From: Bradyrhizobium guangzhouense
Lineage (GTDB): Bacteria > Pseudomonadota > Alphaproteobacteria > Rhizobiales > Xanthobacteraceae
Length of the DNA: 64,000 bases
Assembly (NCBI RefSeq): GCF_004114955.1
Contig: NZ_CP030053.1
Coordinates: 2,418,001-2,482,000 of the forward strand
Direction: 5' to 3'
The position numbers and the translations under genes are program-made. Positions within the stretch are counted from its first letter, which is position 1. Every line of letters starts with the position of its first letter. Shown here in pieces: positions 1 through 8,072 of the stretch. The notes under the pieces were generated by a model. The model saw only the letters and a program-made list of their open reading frames with translations, was not told the DNA's origin and searched no databases.

Positions 1-280
1 GTCGCTGTGCCTTGCCGGACGCGATTTCGGCAGGCCCTTCGATAGCCAAGCCGTGTTCGCGTGCCCAGGCCGTTTGCAAATAGGCATTGTTGACATGAAT
101 CTCCGCCGCGGCATGGCCGAGCTTTGCGAAGTTACACGAGTAGAAATCGGCGACGCCGAATAGAGTGGCGTTCCTCGCCGCCATCTGATCGGCGTAGCAG
201 GCCTCGGATAACGCCGGCTCGCGCCGGTACATCCAGGTCAGAAAGCGAGGATAGTCGGCGTTCAGGACGAGAATGCGCAT
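1..280 (-). CDS. Glycosyltransferase-like protein (CgeB-type), N-terminal fragment
   Basis: The first 93 residues of a protein running off the window edge are visible, starting MRILVLNADYPRFLTWMYRR. The opening beta strand, then an acidic/aromatic stretch and 'YADQMAARNATLFGVADFYS', recall a family of uncharacterised CgeB/GT1-like glycosyltransferases found in polysaccharide clusters. It starts 3 bases after the rfbB stop on the same strand, so it is very likely co-transcribed with rfbB. The catalytic C-terminal half lies outside the window, so substrate and even enzymatic activity cannot be judged; the call leans on context. Confidence 0.55.
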   Translation of the reverse strand, partial: MRILVLNADYPRFLTWMYRREPALSEACYADQMAARNATLFGVADFYSCNFAKLGHAAAEIHVNNAYLQTAWAREHGLAIEGPAEIASGKAQR

Positions 281-283
281 CCG

Positions 284-1396
284 CTAGACCGCGGTCCGGA
301 AGCTGTAGTTCTTGTCGAGCCAGGCCTTGTATCCGCCGGTGACGATCTCGTCCCACCAGCTCTGATGGTCGAGGTACCAGTGGACAGTTTGATCGAGACC
401 TGCCTCGAACGTTATGTGGCAACGTTCGCCTAGCTTCATGGCGAGCTTGTCTGAATCGATGGCGTAACGGTGATCATGGCCGGGACGGTCCGTGACGTAT
501 CGGATCAGCGAATGGGAGGACTGCTTGGTTGCCGCCGGGCATGACGGGAAGCGCGCGGCCAGCGCCGGATCTTCCGCGAACGCACGATCGATCAGGTCGC
601 ATATGGTGCCCACGACATCGCGATTGTTTCGCTCGCTGCGGCCACCCACATTGTAGGTCTCACCCGGCGATCCGCGTTCGATGATCGTCATCAGCGCCCG
701 GCAGTGCTCAGACACGTGCAGCCAGTCGCGAATGTTCGAGCCATCTCCGTAGATCGGCAGCGGCTTACCTTCGAGCGCGTGAATGATCATGAGGGGAATG
801 AGCTTTTCCGGGTGTTGGTACGGACCATAATTGTTCGAGCAATTGGTGATCAATGCCGGCAGCCCGTAGGTCACCACGTAGGACCGTACCAAATGATCGC
901 TCGCTGCCTTGCTGGCGGCATAGGGCGAGTTCGGACGATAGGGATTAGACTCCGAGAACGGCGGGTCAGTGAGTTTCAGCGATCCGTAAACTTCGTCGGT
1001 CGAGACATGAAGAAAGCGCGACTGCGACATGGTGTCCGATGCGCGCCAGCAATCTAGGGCCGCCTTGAGCAGCGTAAACGTGCCGAGCACGTTGGTCTGA
1101 AGGAACGCTTCAGGGTCGACGATAGAACGGTCGACGTGAGATTCGGCGGCCAAGTGCAGCACGCGATCGAATTTGTGCTCGTCGAACAGCGAACGCACCA
1201 TACCGGCATCCCTGATGTCGCCCTTGATGAATAAAATGCTGCCGCTCGCGATCAACGGTTCGAGGCTGCGGATATTGGCCGCATATGTCATCGCGTCTAG
1301 CACAACTAACCCGTCCTCCGGACGCGCCGTCCGCCACGCATGCACCAGATTCTGGCCGATGAAGCCGGCCCCTCCAGTGATCAGAACCTTATGCAT
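284..1396 (-). CDS. rfbB: dTDP-glucose 4,6-dehydratase
   Basis: This 370-residue extended SDR makes dTDP-4-keto-6-deoxyglucose from dTDP-glucose, the second step towards dTDP-rhamnose and related deoxysugars. The NAD-binding GGAGFIG sits at about residues 8-14, the catalytic TDE in 'HVSTDEVYG' at about 130, and YAASK supplies the SDR Tyr and Lys. Length is normal for the family (about 350). It has an ATG start. It lies between a membrane polymerase-like gene upstream (25 bases away) and a glycosyltransferase-like gene downstream. The usual partners rfbA, rfbC and rfbD are not in the window, so the final sugar is unknown. Confidence 0.93.
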   Translation of the reverse strand: MHKVLITGGAGFIGQNLVHAWRTARPEDGLVVLDAMTYAANIRSLEPLIASGSILFIKGDIRDAGMVRSLFDEHKFDRVLHLAAESHVDRSIVDPEAFLQTNVLGTFTLLKAALDCWRASDTMSQSRFLHVSTDEVYGSLKLTDPPFSESNPYRPNSPYAASKAASDHLVRSYVVTYGLPALITNCSNNYGPYQHPEKLIPLMIIHALEGKPLPIYGDGSNIRDWLHVSEHCRALMTIIERGSPGETYNVGGRSERNNRDVVGTICDLIDRAFAEDPALAARFPSCPAATKQSSHSLIRYVTDRPGHDHRYAIDSDKLAMKLGERCHITFEAGLDQTVHWYLDHQSWWDEIVTGGYKAWLDKNYSFRTAV

Positions 1397-1420
1397 ACAA
1401 CACCTCGACGATCACGTTGG

Positions 1421-2791
1421 TCAATTCAATGCGCGAGTGCCCACTGGGGGCTTCGGTTCGTCCGATCGGGCGCTGAAACCCGCCCTTGGCATAACGTACC
1501 ACAGTATGAAGAGGAGAAGGGCCCCATTCGATAGCAGCGTCGTTGTCAATGGTACGTTTAGGAGCACTTGGCTGAGGAGCCCTCCAGACAGGATGACGAA
1601 CTTCGCAGGCAGGCCGGCCGAAGTCCGATTCCCGAGCGAGACCACGAGCCCGCACACGGCCGCCGCAATCGGCGCTCCGAGCGGGCCAAGCGACGCAATC
1701 CCCTCAGTGGCAAACAGCGATGCGTTCAGGTTGCCGAGCTCGTAGTTCTTGGACATCAGGACTGACAGAGGATCGCCATAGGCGCAGCCGGTGAAGAGCT
1801 TGACCATATTGATCTGGCAAAAGTGCGTTAACTGATGGGTCGAGAAGAAGTCGTTGTAGACGTCGAGTGCGATCGAGGGGAAGGCGACCATGCGGAAGTT
1901 CACCAGCGAGAAGTAGTTGACGAACCGGTCGTACGGGATCGCTCCGAGATTGTAGGGAACGACCAGTAATAATCCGCCAAGCAGCGGCAGGAATAGGGAC
2001 AAGACGACCGCGGTCCTGGATTCCGACACGCTGGAGATGACAGCGAGGAAGAGGAGCCACATTGGAGCGAACAGGGTGAGCTTGGTCAGCGTGACGGGAT
2101 AGAACGCCAGCAGCAGCAGCAGCACAATGGCCGCCCTCGCTCTCTCGCCGCTGATGACGAATCCGGCAAAGGCGAACGGCAACAGCGTGTTCGAGGTGAT
2201 GCCGATAGCGTATCGGAGCGGCCACGGTAAATCTAGGGCGTTGCGGAAGTCATATATGGAGCCCAGGCTGGTCAGCCGAAAATTGTAGAGCGTTCCAACG
2301 GCGATAGTGGCGGCTGCGATCACCAGGATGGCGAGCCGCAGCCTGTTAGCCGCACCATCGCTCAGCACAAAATATTGCTTGAGCGGCGAAGTGATGAAGA
2401 GCACCGGGACCAGGAACGCCAAGATTGAGGTAATGGCCGAGGCGATCGACAGCGCGTGGTCGTAGGGAAACTGGGAGAAAACGCTGAGCCAAGCGTACCC
2501 GAGGATTAGGGTGTACAGATAGAACCCGACAAAATAGCCGAAACTAAACCGCGCGACCGCTAAGAGGATAGCGACTGGCGCAAATGCCGCTGCGACTAAG
2601 ATGGCGTGCGGCAGCCTTGTCTGCTCAAAGGCGACCACTCCCGTGTACGCGTAGAACTGGGCGACATAGACCAACGATAGGCAACTGACGAACAGGTGAG
2701 TCCATAGCAATGGCAGGCGGCCTCCCCACGACGAGGGCGTCGAGAGGCCGAAGAACCTGGCTGCTCGGGGGGATCGCTCCGTGAACTTCAT
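1421..2791 (-). CDS. Polytopic membrane protein, putative O-antigen polymerase (Wzy-like), copy 2
   Basis: 456 residues with roughly ten to twelve hydrophobic helices and one larger polar loop (about residues 290-350) carrying 'ALDVYNDFFSTHQLTHFC' and 'GNLNASLFATEGIASLGPLG'. The latter resembles the Asn/Ala..Glu-Gly..G segment of oligosaccharide repeat-unit polymerases. It overlaps the upstream paralogue by 4 bases (ATGA), so the two are translationally coupled. The protein matches its neighbour along nearly its whole length, with shared FRN, TSN-LLPFAFA, YFSLVNFRMVA, YNDFF and NASLFATEGIAS blocks, indicating tandem duplication. Wzy proteins diverge so much that the call rests on topology and position beside a Wzz-like gene. 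Confidence 0.6.
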   Translation of the reverse strand: MKFTERSPRAARFFGLSTPSSWGGRLPLLWTHLFVSCLSLVYVAQFYAYTGVVAFEQTRLPHAILVAAAFAPVAILLAVARFSFGYFVGFYLYTLILGYAWLSVFSQFPYDHALSIASAITSILAFLVPVLFITSPLKQYFVLSDGAANRLRLAILVIAAATIAVGTLYNFRLTSLGSIYDFRNALDLPWPLRYAIGITSNTLLPFAFAGFVISGERARAAIVLLLLLAFYPVTLTKLTLFAPMWLLFLAVISSVSESRTAVVLSLFLPLLGGLLLVVPYNLGAIPYDRFVNYFSLVNFRMVAFPSIALDVYNDFFSTHQLTHFCQINMVKLFTGCAYGDPLSVLMSKNYELGNLNASLFATEGIASLGPLGAPIAAAVCGLVVSLGNRTSAGLPAKFVILSGGLLSQVLLNVPLTTTLLSNGALLLFILWYVMPRAGFSARSDEPKPPVGTRALN

Positions 2792-4125
2792 GCTTGCTCG
2801 CCGAATAGTGAGCTAGGGGTCAGGTACCAGAGTAGGAAGAGCAGCGCCGCGCCGTTCGTCACGAATGTGATCGTGAGCGAGACGTTGAGGAAGATCTGCG
2901 GGAGCACACCGGCCGAGAGCAGGATAAATCGCGCCGGCAAGGCGGAGGAAGCCGAATTACCGACGGCAACGACGAGCCCGCAGATGAAGGCGGTCAACGG
3001 CGCAAGAACCACGCCAACCGAAGCGATGCCTTCGGTTGCGAACAGGGAGGCGTTGAAATTGCCCACATCGTAGGCCTTTTGCATCGCGATGGCCAGCGGC
3101 TCGCGGTAAGGACAATCGATGAAGGATTTTAGGATGTTCACCTGACAAAACCAGGTCAGGTCATGATGGGCGAAAAAATCATTGTAGAAATCGAGAGCGC
3201 TGGAAGTCAACGCCACCATTCTGAAATTGACCAGGCTAAAATAAGCAATGAACTGTTGATACGAGATCGCGTTCATGTCGAATAGCCTGGCTAGCAGCAC
3301 GCCGAACAAGATCGGCACCAGCAGTGACAGCGTTACTGCGATCCTCGCCGTGAAGAACTGGGTGACAGCCGTCAGGATGATTAGCCACACCGGCGCAAAG
3401 AGCGCGAGCTTGCTCAGAGTGATCGGGTAGAACATGAGCAGTAGCAGCAGGCAGAACGCGGCACGCCATCGGGCGCGCTCGACGACGAAGAATGCGAAGG
3501 CGAAAGGTAGCAATACGTTCGAAGTAACTCCCAGACCATACTGGAGCCAGGCTGGAAATTCGAGCTGGTTGCGGAAGTTGTAGATCTCGGAGATCCCAAC
3601 AACCCTCACATTGTGAAGCGCGCCGATCCCGAGCAGTACAACCGAAAATGCCAGGACGGATGTCAGCAATCGTCGAAAACCAGCCTCGGACAAGGCGAAC
3701 CTCTGCCCGACCGGCAGCGAGATCAACATGGCGGGAAGTAAAAACGCCAAACCCGAAGCGAATGCTGACGCATAGGCCAAGGTGTGATCGTAGGAGAATG
3801 TCGATAAAGGCAGCAGCCAAAGGTACCCCATCAGCATGGTGAAGAAGTAAAAGCCGATGAGGTAGCCGAAGCTGAAACGGCATACCGCGAAGAGGATGGA
3901 CAACAGGGCGAACGGGGCGACGTTTAGCGCGGCGAGCCAGAGCCTGTCGCTGTCCGGTATGGTCAGGCGCATGAGCGGCGCGTAGTATTGTGCCACATAG
4001 GCCATCGACACGAAGCAGACGGCTATGTGGAGGTAGAGTAGGAAGACGGGTCCCAGGCCTTCGTTGCGGCGCGTGCCGGCCTCGTCGGGACTGTGGTTGG
4101 GGACGTCGTTTGATTCGCTGCTCAT
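2788..4125 (-). CDS. Polytopic membrane protein, putative O-antigen polymerase (Wzy-like), copy 1
   Basis: About 445 residues from the ATG at 4125; a TTG at 4206 would add 27 polar residues and overlap the preceding gene by 38 bases, so the ATG is preferred though neither start has a strong ribosome site. Multiple membrane helices surround a polar loop with 'ALDFYNDFFAHHDLTWFC' and 'GNFNASLFATEGIASVG', as in its downstream paralogue. The gene sits 43 bases after the Wzz-like gene, giving the order Wzz-like, polymerase, polymerase. Probable inner-membrane polymerase of undecaprenyl-linked repeat units; the family call is inferred. Confidence 0.6.
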   Translation of the reverse strand: MSSESNDVPNHSPDEAGTRRNEGLGPVFLLYLHIAVCFVSMAYVAQYYAPLMRLTIPDSDRLWLAALNVAPFALLSILFAVCRFSFGYLIGFYFFTMLMGYLWLLPLSTFSYDHTLAYASAFASGLAFLLPAMLISLPVGQRFALSEAGFRRLLTSVLAFSVVLLGIGALHNVRVVGISEIYNFRNQLEFPAWLQYGLGVTSNVLLPFAFAFFVVERARWRAAFCLLLLLMFYPITLSKLALFAPVWLIILTAVTQFFTARIAVTLSLLVPILFGVLLARLFDMNAISYQQFIAYFSLVNFRMVALTSSALDFYNDFFAHHDLTWFCQVNILKSFIDCPYREPLAIAMQKAYDVGNFNASLFATEGIASVGVVLAPLTAFICGLVVAVGNSASSALPARFILLSAGVLPQIFLNVSLTITFVTNGAALLFLLWYLTPSSLFGEQA

Positions 4126-4168
4126 GTGCGCAGGATGATTGCCCGAGGCATTGTGAATGGCCGATCCG

Positions 4169-5134
4169 TCAGGCTTTCGTGATGACCAAGTTGTGGAGAA
4201 ATGCAATCGCTCCGAACGCGAGCAGGATCGATGCGACCGCAGCGATGATCAGTAGGGAGGACCGTTTGGTCCCGACCGGCTCAGGCATCACTTCGGGCAC
4301 GAGGGTAACGCGCGTGACCTTGAACGCCCGCGCTGCGATCTGCGCTTCGACGAGGTTCCCTGCAATGACGTCGCGCCGGGCGCGCAATCTCGTCACATCG
4401 CGCATCGACTGGGTGCGATCCTCGCTCAGGACCGCCAGCAGCTCCAGTTGGCTCGCAATCTCCTTTCGCAGTCCTTCGATGTCCGCCGCCTTGTTGCTGT
4501 CTTCGACCTGCGCTGCGGCGCGCTTTTGGAGCGCTGCGCCACGCTCGAGTTGTCTAGCGTGAAGCAGGCTCTCAGCTTCCGGCACCAATCCGCTCAGGTG
4601 GTCCAAGATCTTCCCGTAGTTGGCGATTTGCTCTTCTAACCCGTCGCTGGTCTGTTTCAGCATTGCGGTCCGCAAGGCGGCGGCCTCGCGCAGGAAGTCG
4701 CTGCGCTTGCTCTCCTCATCCACGATCTGGTCGAGGATGTTCTGCTGGAGCTTCTTCGCTTCCGTAACCATGGCCGAATTGACGATGCTCAGTATACTCA
4801 CGGTCTGGCCGATGCTTTCGCCTGACGAAGTCTGCAGCCCGCCGAGCGTCGACGCTGGCGCGCCGCCCTTGGCCAGCGCGGTGATAGCGGCTGGCACATA
4901 GACCGCGGGGATGCGCTTTGCGAGCAGTTCCGGCGACTCGAGCGGCTCCTCCCTGCCGTTTACCGCAACGGTCCCGACTTCGATGGCGGAGCGGACAAGC
5001 GAACGAGGCTGGACAAAAATGAATATAGCGGTAGCCAGGATAAAAAACGTGATCCCCGCGGCAGACAGGAAAGTAACCCAAAATAACTGAAATGGCCTCA
5101 GGATCGCGACAGTGGCTTTATCGGTCATGCTCAT
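4169..5134 (-). CDS. Wzz-like chain-length determinant protein
   Basis: 321 residues with the two-helix layout of polysaccharide co-polymerases. A transmembrane helix lies at about 20-42 and a long periplasmic stretch rich in Glu, Gln, Lys and Leu heptads at about 120-270, probably coiled coil. A proline-containing 'VPEVMPEPVGTKRS' segment precedes a second helix at about 293-316, and the cytoplasmic tail is very short. There is no C-terminal kinase domain, so this is the O-antigen Wzz type and not a Wzc type. It is the first gene of a minus-strand run leading into two polymerase-like genes. Sequence identity to known Wzz looks low; the call rests on topology and context. Confidence 0.6.
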   Translation of the reverse strand: MSMTDKATVAILRPFQLFWVTFLSAAGITFFILATAIFIFVQPRSLVRSAIEVGTVAVNGREEPLESPELLAKRIPAVYVPAAITALAKGGAPASTLGGLQTSSGESIGQTVSILSIVNSAMVTEAKKLQQNILDQIVDEESKRSDFLREAAALRTAMLKQTSDGLEEQIANYGKILDHLSGLVPEAESLLHARQLERGAALQKRAAAQVEDSNKAADIEGLRKEIASQLELLAVLSEDRTQSMRDVTRLRARRDVIAGNLVEAQIAARAFKVTRVTLVPEVMPEPVGTKRSSLLIIAAVASILLAFGAIAFLHNLVITKA

Positions 5135-5434
5135 GAACTTGAATTGAAATCCTCAGCCCTTTCGGCTGGTTCGCCGACTGTTAGGTGAAACGGAGAGCCA
5201 AGTCCATTTCAAGTGTCTTTCTGGGTTGTTTGCGCCGCAATTTTCACTTGAAGCGCTCGATCCCCCCGGAGAGGCTGTCCGGAGCACGCGATTCCGCCGG
5301 AATCGGGCTCGGTCACCGTCCTGACAGGTGCCCAATTGGCTTGATCTAAAAGAGCTTTTGCGTATAGACCACTAGGCCGCGAGGGGGGTATCGAGCGTCT
5401 CGGTCTCGACACGCCCTAATCAGGGGAAGGTTTT
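5135..5434. other. Divergent intergenic region between the Wzz-like gene and the WbpB-like gene
   Basis: 300 bases without a convincing gene. It separates two divergently read polysaccharide operons and should hold both promoters. One sigma-70-like promoter for the plus strand is marked separately. By eye it is richer in A and T near 5200-5250 than the surrounding coding DNA. No clear inverted repeat stands out. Confidence 0.6.
5341..5368 (+). promoter_or_regulatory. Possible sigma-70 promoter for the wbpB-wbpD-wbpE operon
   Basis: TTGATC at 5341-5346 and TATAGA at 5363-5368 are separated by 16 bases and lie about 65 bases before the ATG at 5435. Both hexamers match four to five of six consensus bases. 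A purine-rich ribosome site (GGGGAAGG) follows at about 5422-5429. Confidence 0.35.
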
Positions 5435-6496
5435 ATGCTCAGATTCGGCTTGCTCGGCTGCGGCCGCATTTCCAAACGGCATTCGGACCTGCTTGGCTCC
5501 AATCAGATCGAAAATGCCAAGCTGGTCGCGGTTTGCGATTCCGTTCGCGAGCGCGCTGACGCCGTGGCGGCCAAATTTGCGATACCGGCAGACTATGACA
5601 TCGATACGTTCCTAGCCCGTAAAGACATAGACGTCGTCGCCGTGCTGACGCCTAGCGGTATGCATCCCCAGCATGCGATCGCCTGTGCAAAGGCTGGCAA
5701 GCATGTAATCGTCGAAAAGCCAATGGCGCTCCGCCTTCAGGACGCCGACGATATGATCCGTGCTTGCGACCAGGCTGGCGTAAAGCTGTTCGTTGTGAAG
5801 CAAAATCGTTTCAACGTTCCGGTGGTGAAGGCCCGTGAGGCGCTGGACGCCGGAAGATTCGGTCGGCTTGTCCTCGGTACGGTGCGGGTGCGCTGGTGCC
5901 GAGATCAGTCCTATTACGATCAAGACGCCTGGCGCGGCACCTGGGCCTATGACGGCGGCGTGCTGACGAATCAGGCCAGTCACCACATCGACATGCTGGA
6001 ATGGTTCTTCGGGGACGTGGTGAGCGTGCATGCGAGGGCGACGACGGCCCTGGTGAAGGTCGAGACCGAAGATACTGCGGTTGCGACGCTGAAATTCCGC
6101 AACGGCGCGCTTGGTATCATCGAGGCGACCACAGCGGTGCGGCCAAAGGATCTTGAAGGTTCCCTTTCGATCCTCGGCGAGAAGGGAACTGTCGAGATCG
6201 CGGGCTTCGCGGTCAACCAGATCAGACACTGGAACTTCGTCGAGGAGTTGCCGAGCGACAAGGTGGTCATCGAGAAGTTCTCCGTGAATCCGCCCAACGT
6301 CTACGGCTTCGGCCACCAGGCCTATTATCAACACGTCGTCGACTGCCTACTGCATCAGCGCGCCGCGCTCGTCGACGGTCTTCAGGGCCGAAAGAGCCTC
6401 GAACTGATCTCTGCTCTCTACGAGTCGATCGAAACAGGGCAGGAGGTTGCGCTGCGTTTCGAGCCGCGGCGGAGCAAGCTCGGTGCGCTCGCGTGA
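5435..6496 (+). CDS. Gfo/Idh/MocA-family sugar-nucleotide dehydrogenase (WbpB/WlbA-like)
   Basis: 353 residues. The Rossmann start 'FGLLGCGRISKRH', the EKP motif in 'GKHVIVEKPMAL' at about residue 95, and 'NQASHHIDMLEWFFGD' at about 180, with the catalytic-region His, are typical of Gfo/Idh/MocA enzymes. The closest remembered relatives are WbpB/WlbA, which oxidise C3 of UDP-GlcNAc-uronic acid. The next two genes, an acetyltransferase and an aminotransferase, match WbpD and WbpE, which complete conversion to a 2,3-diacetamido uronic acid. The stop overlaps the next start by 4 bases. Substrate is inferred from the three-gene set. Confidence 0.8.
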   Translation: MLRFGLLGCGRISKRHSDLLGSNQIENAKLVAVCDSVRERADAVAAKFAIPADYDIDTFLARKDIDVVAVLTPSGMHPQHAIACAKAGKHVIVEKPMALRLQDADDMIRACDQAGVKLFVVKQNRFNVPVVKAREALDAGRFGRLVLGTVRVRWCRDQSYYDQDAWRGTWAYDGGVLTNQASHHIDMLEWFFGDVVSVHARATTALVKVETEDTAVATLKFRNGALGIIEATTAVRPKDLEGSLSILGEKGTVEIAGFAVNQIRHWNFVEELPSDKVVIEKFSVNPPNVYGFGHQAYYQHVVDCLLHQRAALVDGLQGRKSLELISALYESIETGQEVALRFEPRRSKLGALA

Positions 6497-6963
6497 GTGG
6501 CATGCCGCAAGTGCACCAAGTTGCAATTCGCGACGTCAAATTTGGGGAGCGCGTTAGGCTGGTCGAACCCTGCAATCTTTACGGTTGCGCGATTGCAGAC
6601 GACTGTTTCGTCGGCCCATTCACCGAGATACAGGCCGGCGTTATCGTCGGTGCACGCACACGCGTACAATCGCATGCGTTCATTTGCGAGCTGGTGTCGA
6701 TTGGGGAAGACTGCTTCATCGGGCACGGGGTGATGTTCATCAATGATACGTTTTCGACTGGCGGGCCGGCACGCGGACGTCGCGAATTGTGGTGCGCGAC
6801 GAAAATCGGCAACCGGGTTTCGATTGGTTCTAACGCCACCATCATGCCGGTATCAATTGTCGACGACGTCGTGATCGGAGCCGGCTCGGTGGTCACAAAA
6901 GACATCGTCGAACCGGGCAGCTACGCCGGAAATCCCGCCCGCCGCCTCAAGACCAAGACCTAA
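6493..6963 (+). CDS. Left-handed beta-helix N-acetyltransferase (WbpD/WlbB-like)
   Basis: 156 residues built almost wholly of hexapeptide turns ('CAIADDCFVGPF', 'VSIGEDCFIGHG', 'TKIGNRVSIGSN'), ending 'GSYAGNPARRLK', the usual close of this fold. It probably acetylates the 3-amino group of UDP-2-acetamido-3-amino-2,3-dideoxy-glucuronate with acetyl-CoA. The GTG at 6493 overlaps the previous stop (GTGA); an ATG three codons later is an alternative. Length is a little short of WbpD (about 190), mainly at the N-terminus. Confidence 0.78.
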   Translation: MSGMPQVHQVAIRDVKFGERVRLVEPCNLYGCAIADDCFVGPFTEIQAGVIVGARTRVQSHAFICELVSIGEDCFIGHGVMFINDTFSTGGPARGRRELWCATKIGNRVSIGSNATIMPVSIVDDVVIGAGSVVTKDIVEPGSYAGNPARRLKTKT

Positions 6964-6974
6964 GGACAGCAATC

Positions 6975-8072
6975 ATGCCGGTACCATACGCGGATCTCGG
7001 GCTCCAATACCAGTCGATCAAGAATGAGATCGACGGTGCGATCGCCGCGGTCATTCGCGACAGCGCATTCATCCGCGGGCCCTATGTCGACGCCTTCGAG
7101 CGGGAGTTCGCGGCGGCGGCGAGCGTCGAACACTGCGTGTCCTGTGCGAATGGCACCGACGCGCTATACCTCGCGATGGCCGCACTGAAGGTCAAGCCTG
7201 GTGACGAGGTCATCACGACGGCGCATTCCTGGATATCGACGTCCGCGATGATCACGCATGCAGGTGCACAGGTCGTGTTCTGCGACACCGACGGCGAGAC
7301 CTTCACGATCGACCCTGCGGCTATCGAGGCGGCGATCACGCCGCGCACCGTCGGCATCATCCCCGTGCACCTCTTTGGCCAGCCGGCGGACATGGACGCG
7401 ATCATGGCAATCGCCCGCAAGCACGGCCTTTGGGTCGTCGAGGACTGTGCCCAGGCGCATTTGGCGCGGTACAAGGATCAGCCGGTCGGGACGTTCGGGG
7501 CGGTTGCGACCTATTCATTCTACCCAGGCAAGAATCTGGGTGCGTTCGGCGATGCCGGCGCGGTCGTGACCGGTGATGCTGCGCTCGCCGAGCACATGAC
7601 CATGCTGGCTCGCCATGGTGGCCTCGTGAAGCACAAGCACCTGATCGAGGGCATTAACAGCCGTCTCGACGGAATGCAGGCGGCGATTCTGTCGGCCAAG
7701 CTCAGGCATTTGCAGGCTTGGACCAAGTCACGCCAGGATGCAGCGGCAGTCTATGATGCCGGTCTCAATCAGCTCGACGGCGTGGAGCTGCCCCGCGTCG
7801 CGCCTGACCGTACCCACGTCTACCATCTCTATACGATCAAGCACCGGAAGCGAGACGCGCTCGCCGCTTATCTGGCAGAGAATGGAGTGCAGACGGCGAT
7901 CAATTACCCGACGGCCCTACCATTCCTTCCCGCCTATTCGCGCCTTGGACACAAGCCGGAGCAGTTTCCGCGGGCGTTTGACGACCAGAGCAAGATCCTT
8001 TCGTTGCCGATGTTTGCGGAAATCACGCGCGAGCAGCAGGACGAGGTCATCAGGCTGATCAAGGACTTCTAG
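6975..8072 (+). CDS. DegT/DnrJ/EryC1-family PLP aminotransferase (WbpE/WlbC-like)
   Basis: 365 residues of a sugar-nucleotide aminotransferase. 'CANGTDALYLAM' (about 57-68) is the phosphate-binding turn, 'VVEDCAQAHLA' (about 154-164) carries the Asp facing the pyridine nitrogen, and Lys186 in 'SFYPGKNLGAFGDAG' should form the Schiff base. With the two preceding genes it should aminate the 3-keto uronic acid UDP-sugar, using glutamate. It lies 11 bases downstream of the acetyltransferase gene. Its stop overlaps the end of the convergent glycosyltransferase gene by 4 bases. Confidence 0.85.
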   Translation: MPVPYADLGLQYQSIKNEIDGAIAAVIRDSAFIRGPYVDAFEREFAAAASVEHCVSCANGTDALYLAMAALKVKPGDEVITTAHSWISTSAMITHAGAQVVFCDTDGETFTIDPAAIEAAITPRTVGIIPVHLFGQPADMDAIMAIARKHGLWVVEDCAQAHLARYKDQPVGTFGAVATYSFYPGKNLGAFGDAGAVVTGDAALAEHMTMLARHGGLVKHKHLIEGINSRLDGMQAAILSAKLRHLQAWTKSRQDAAAVYDAGLNQLDGVELPRVAPDRTHVYHLYTIKHRKRDALAAYLAENGVQTAINYPTALPFLPAYSRLGHKPEQFPRAFDDQSKILSLPMFAEITREQQDEVIRLIKDF

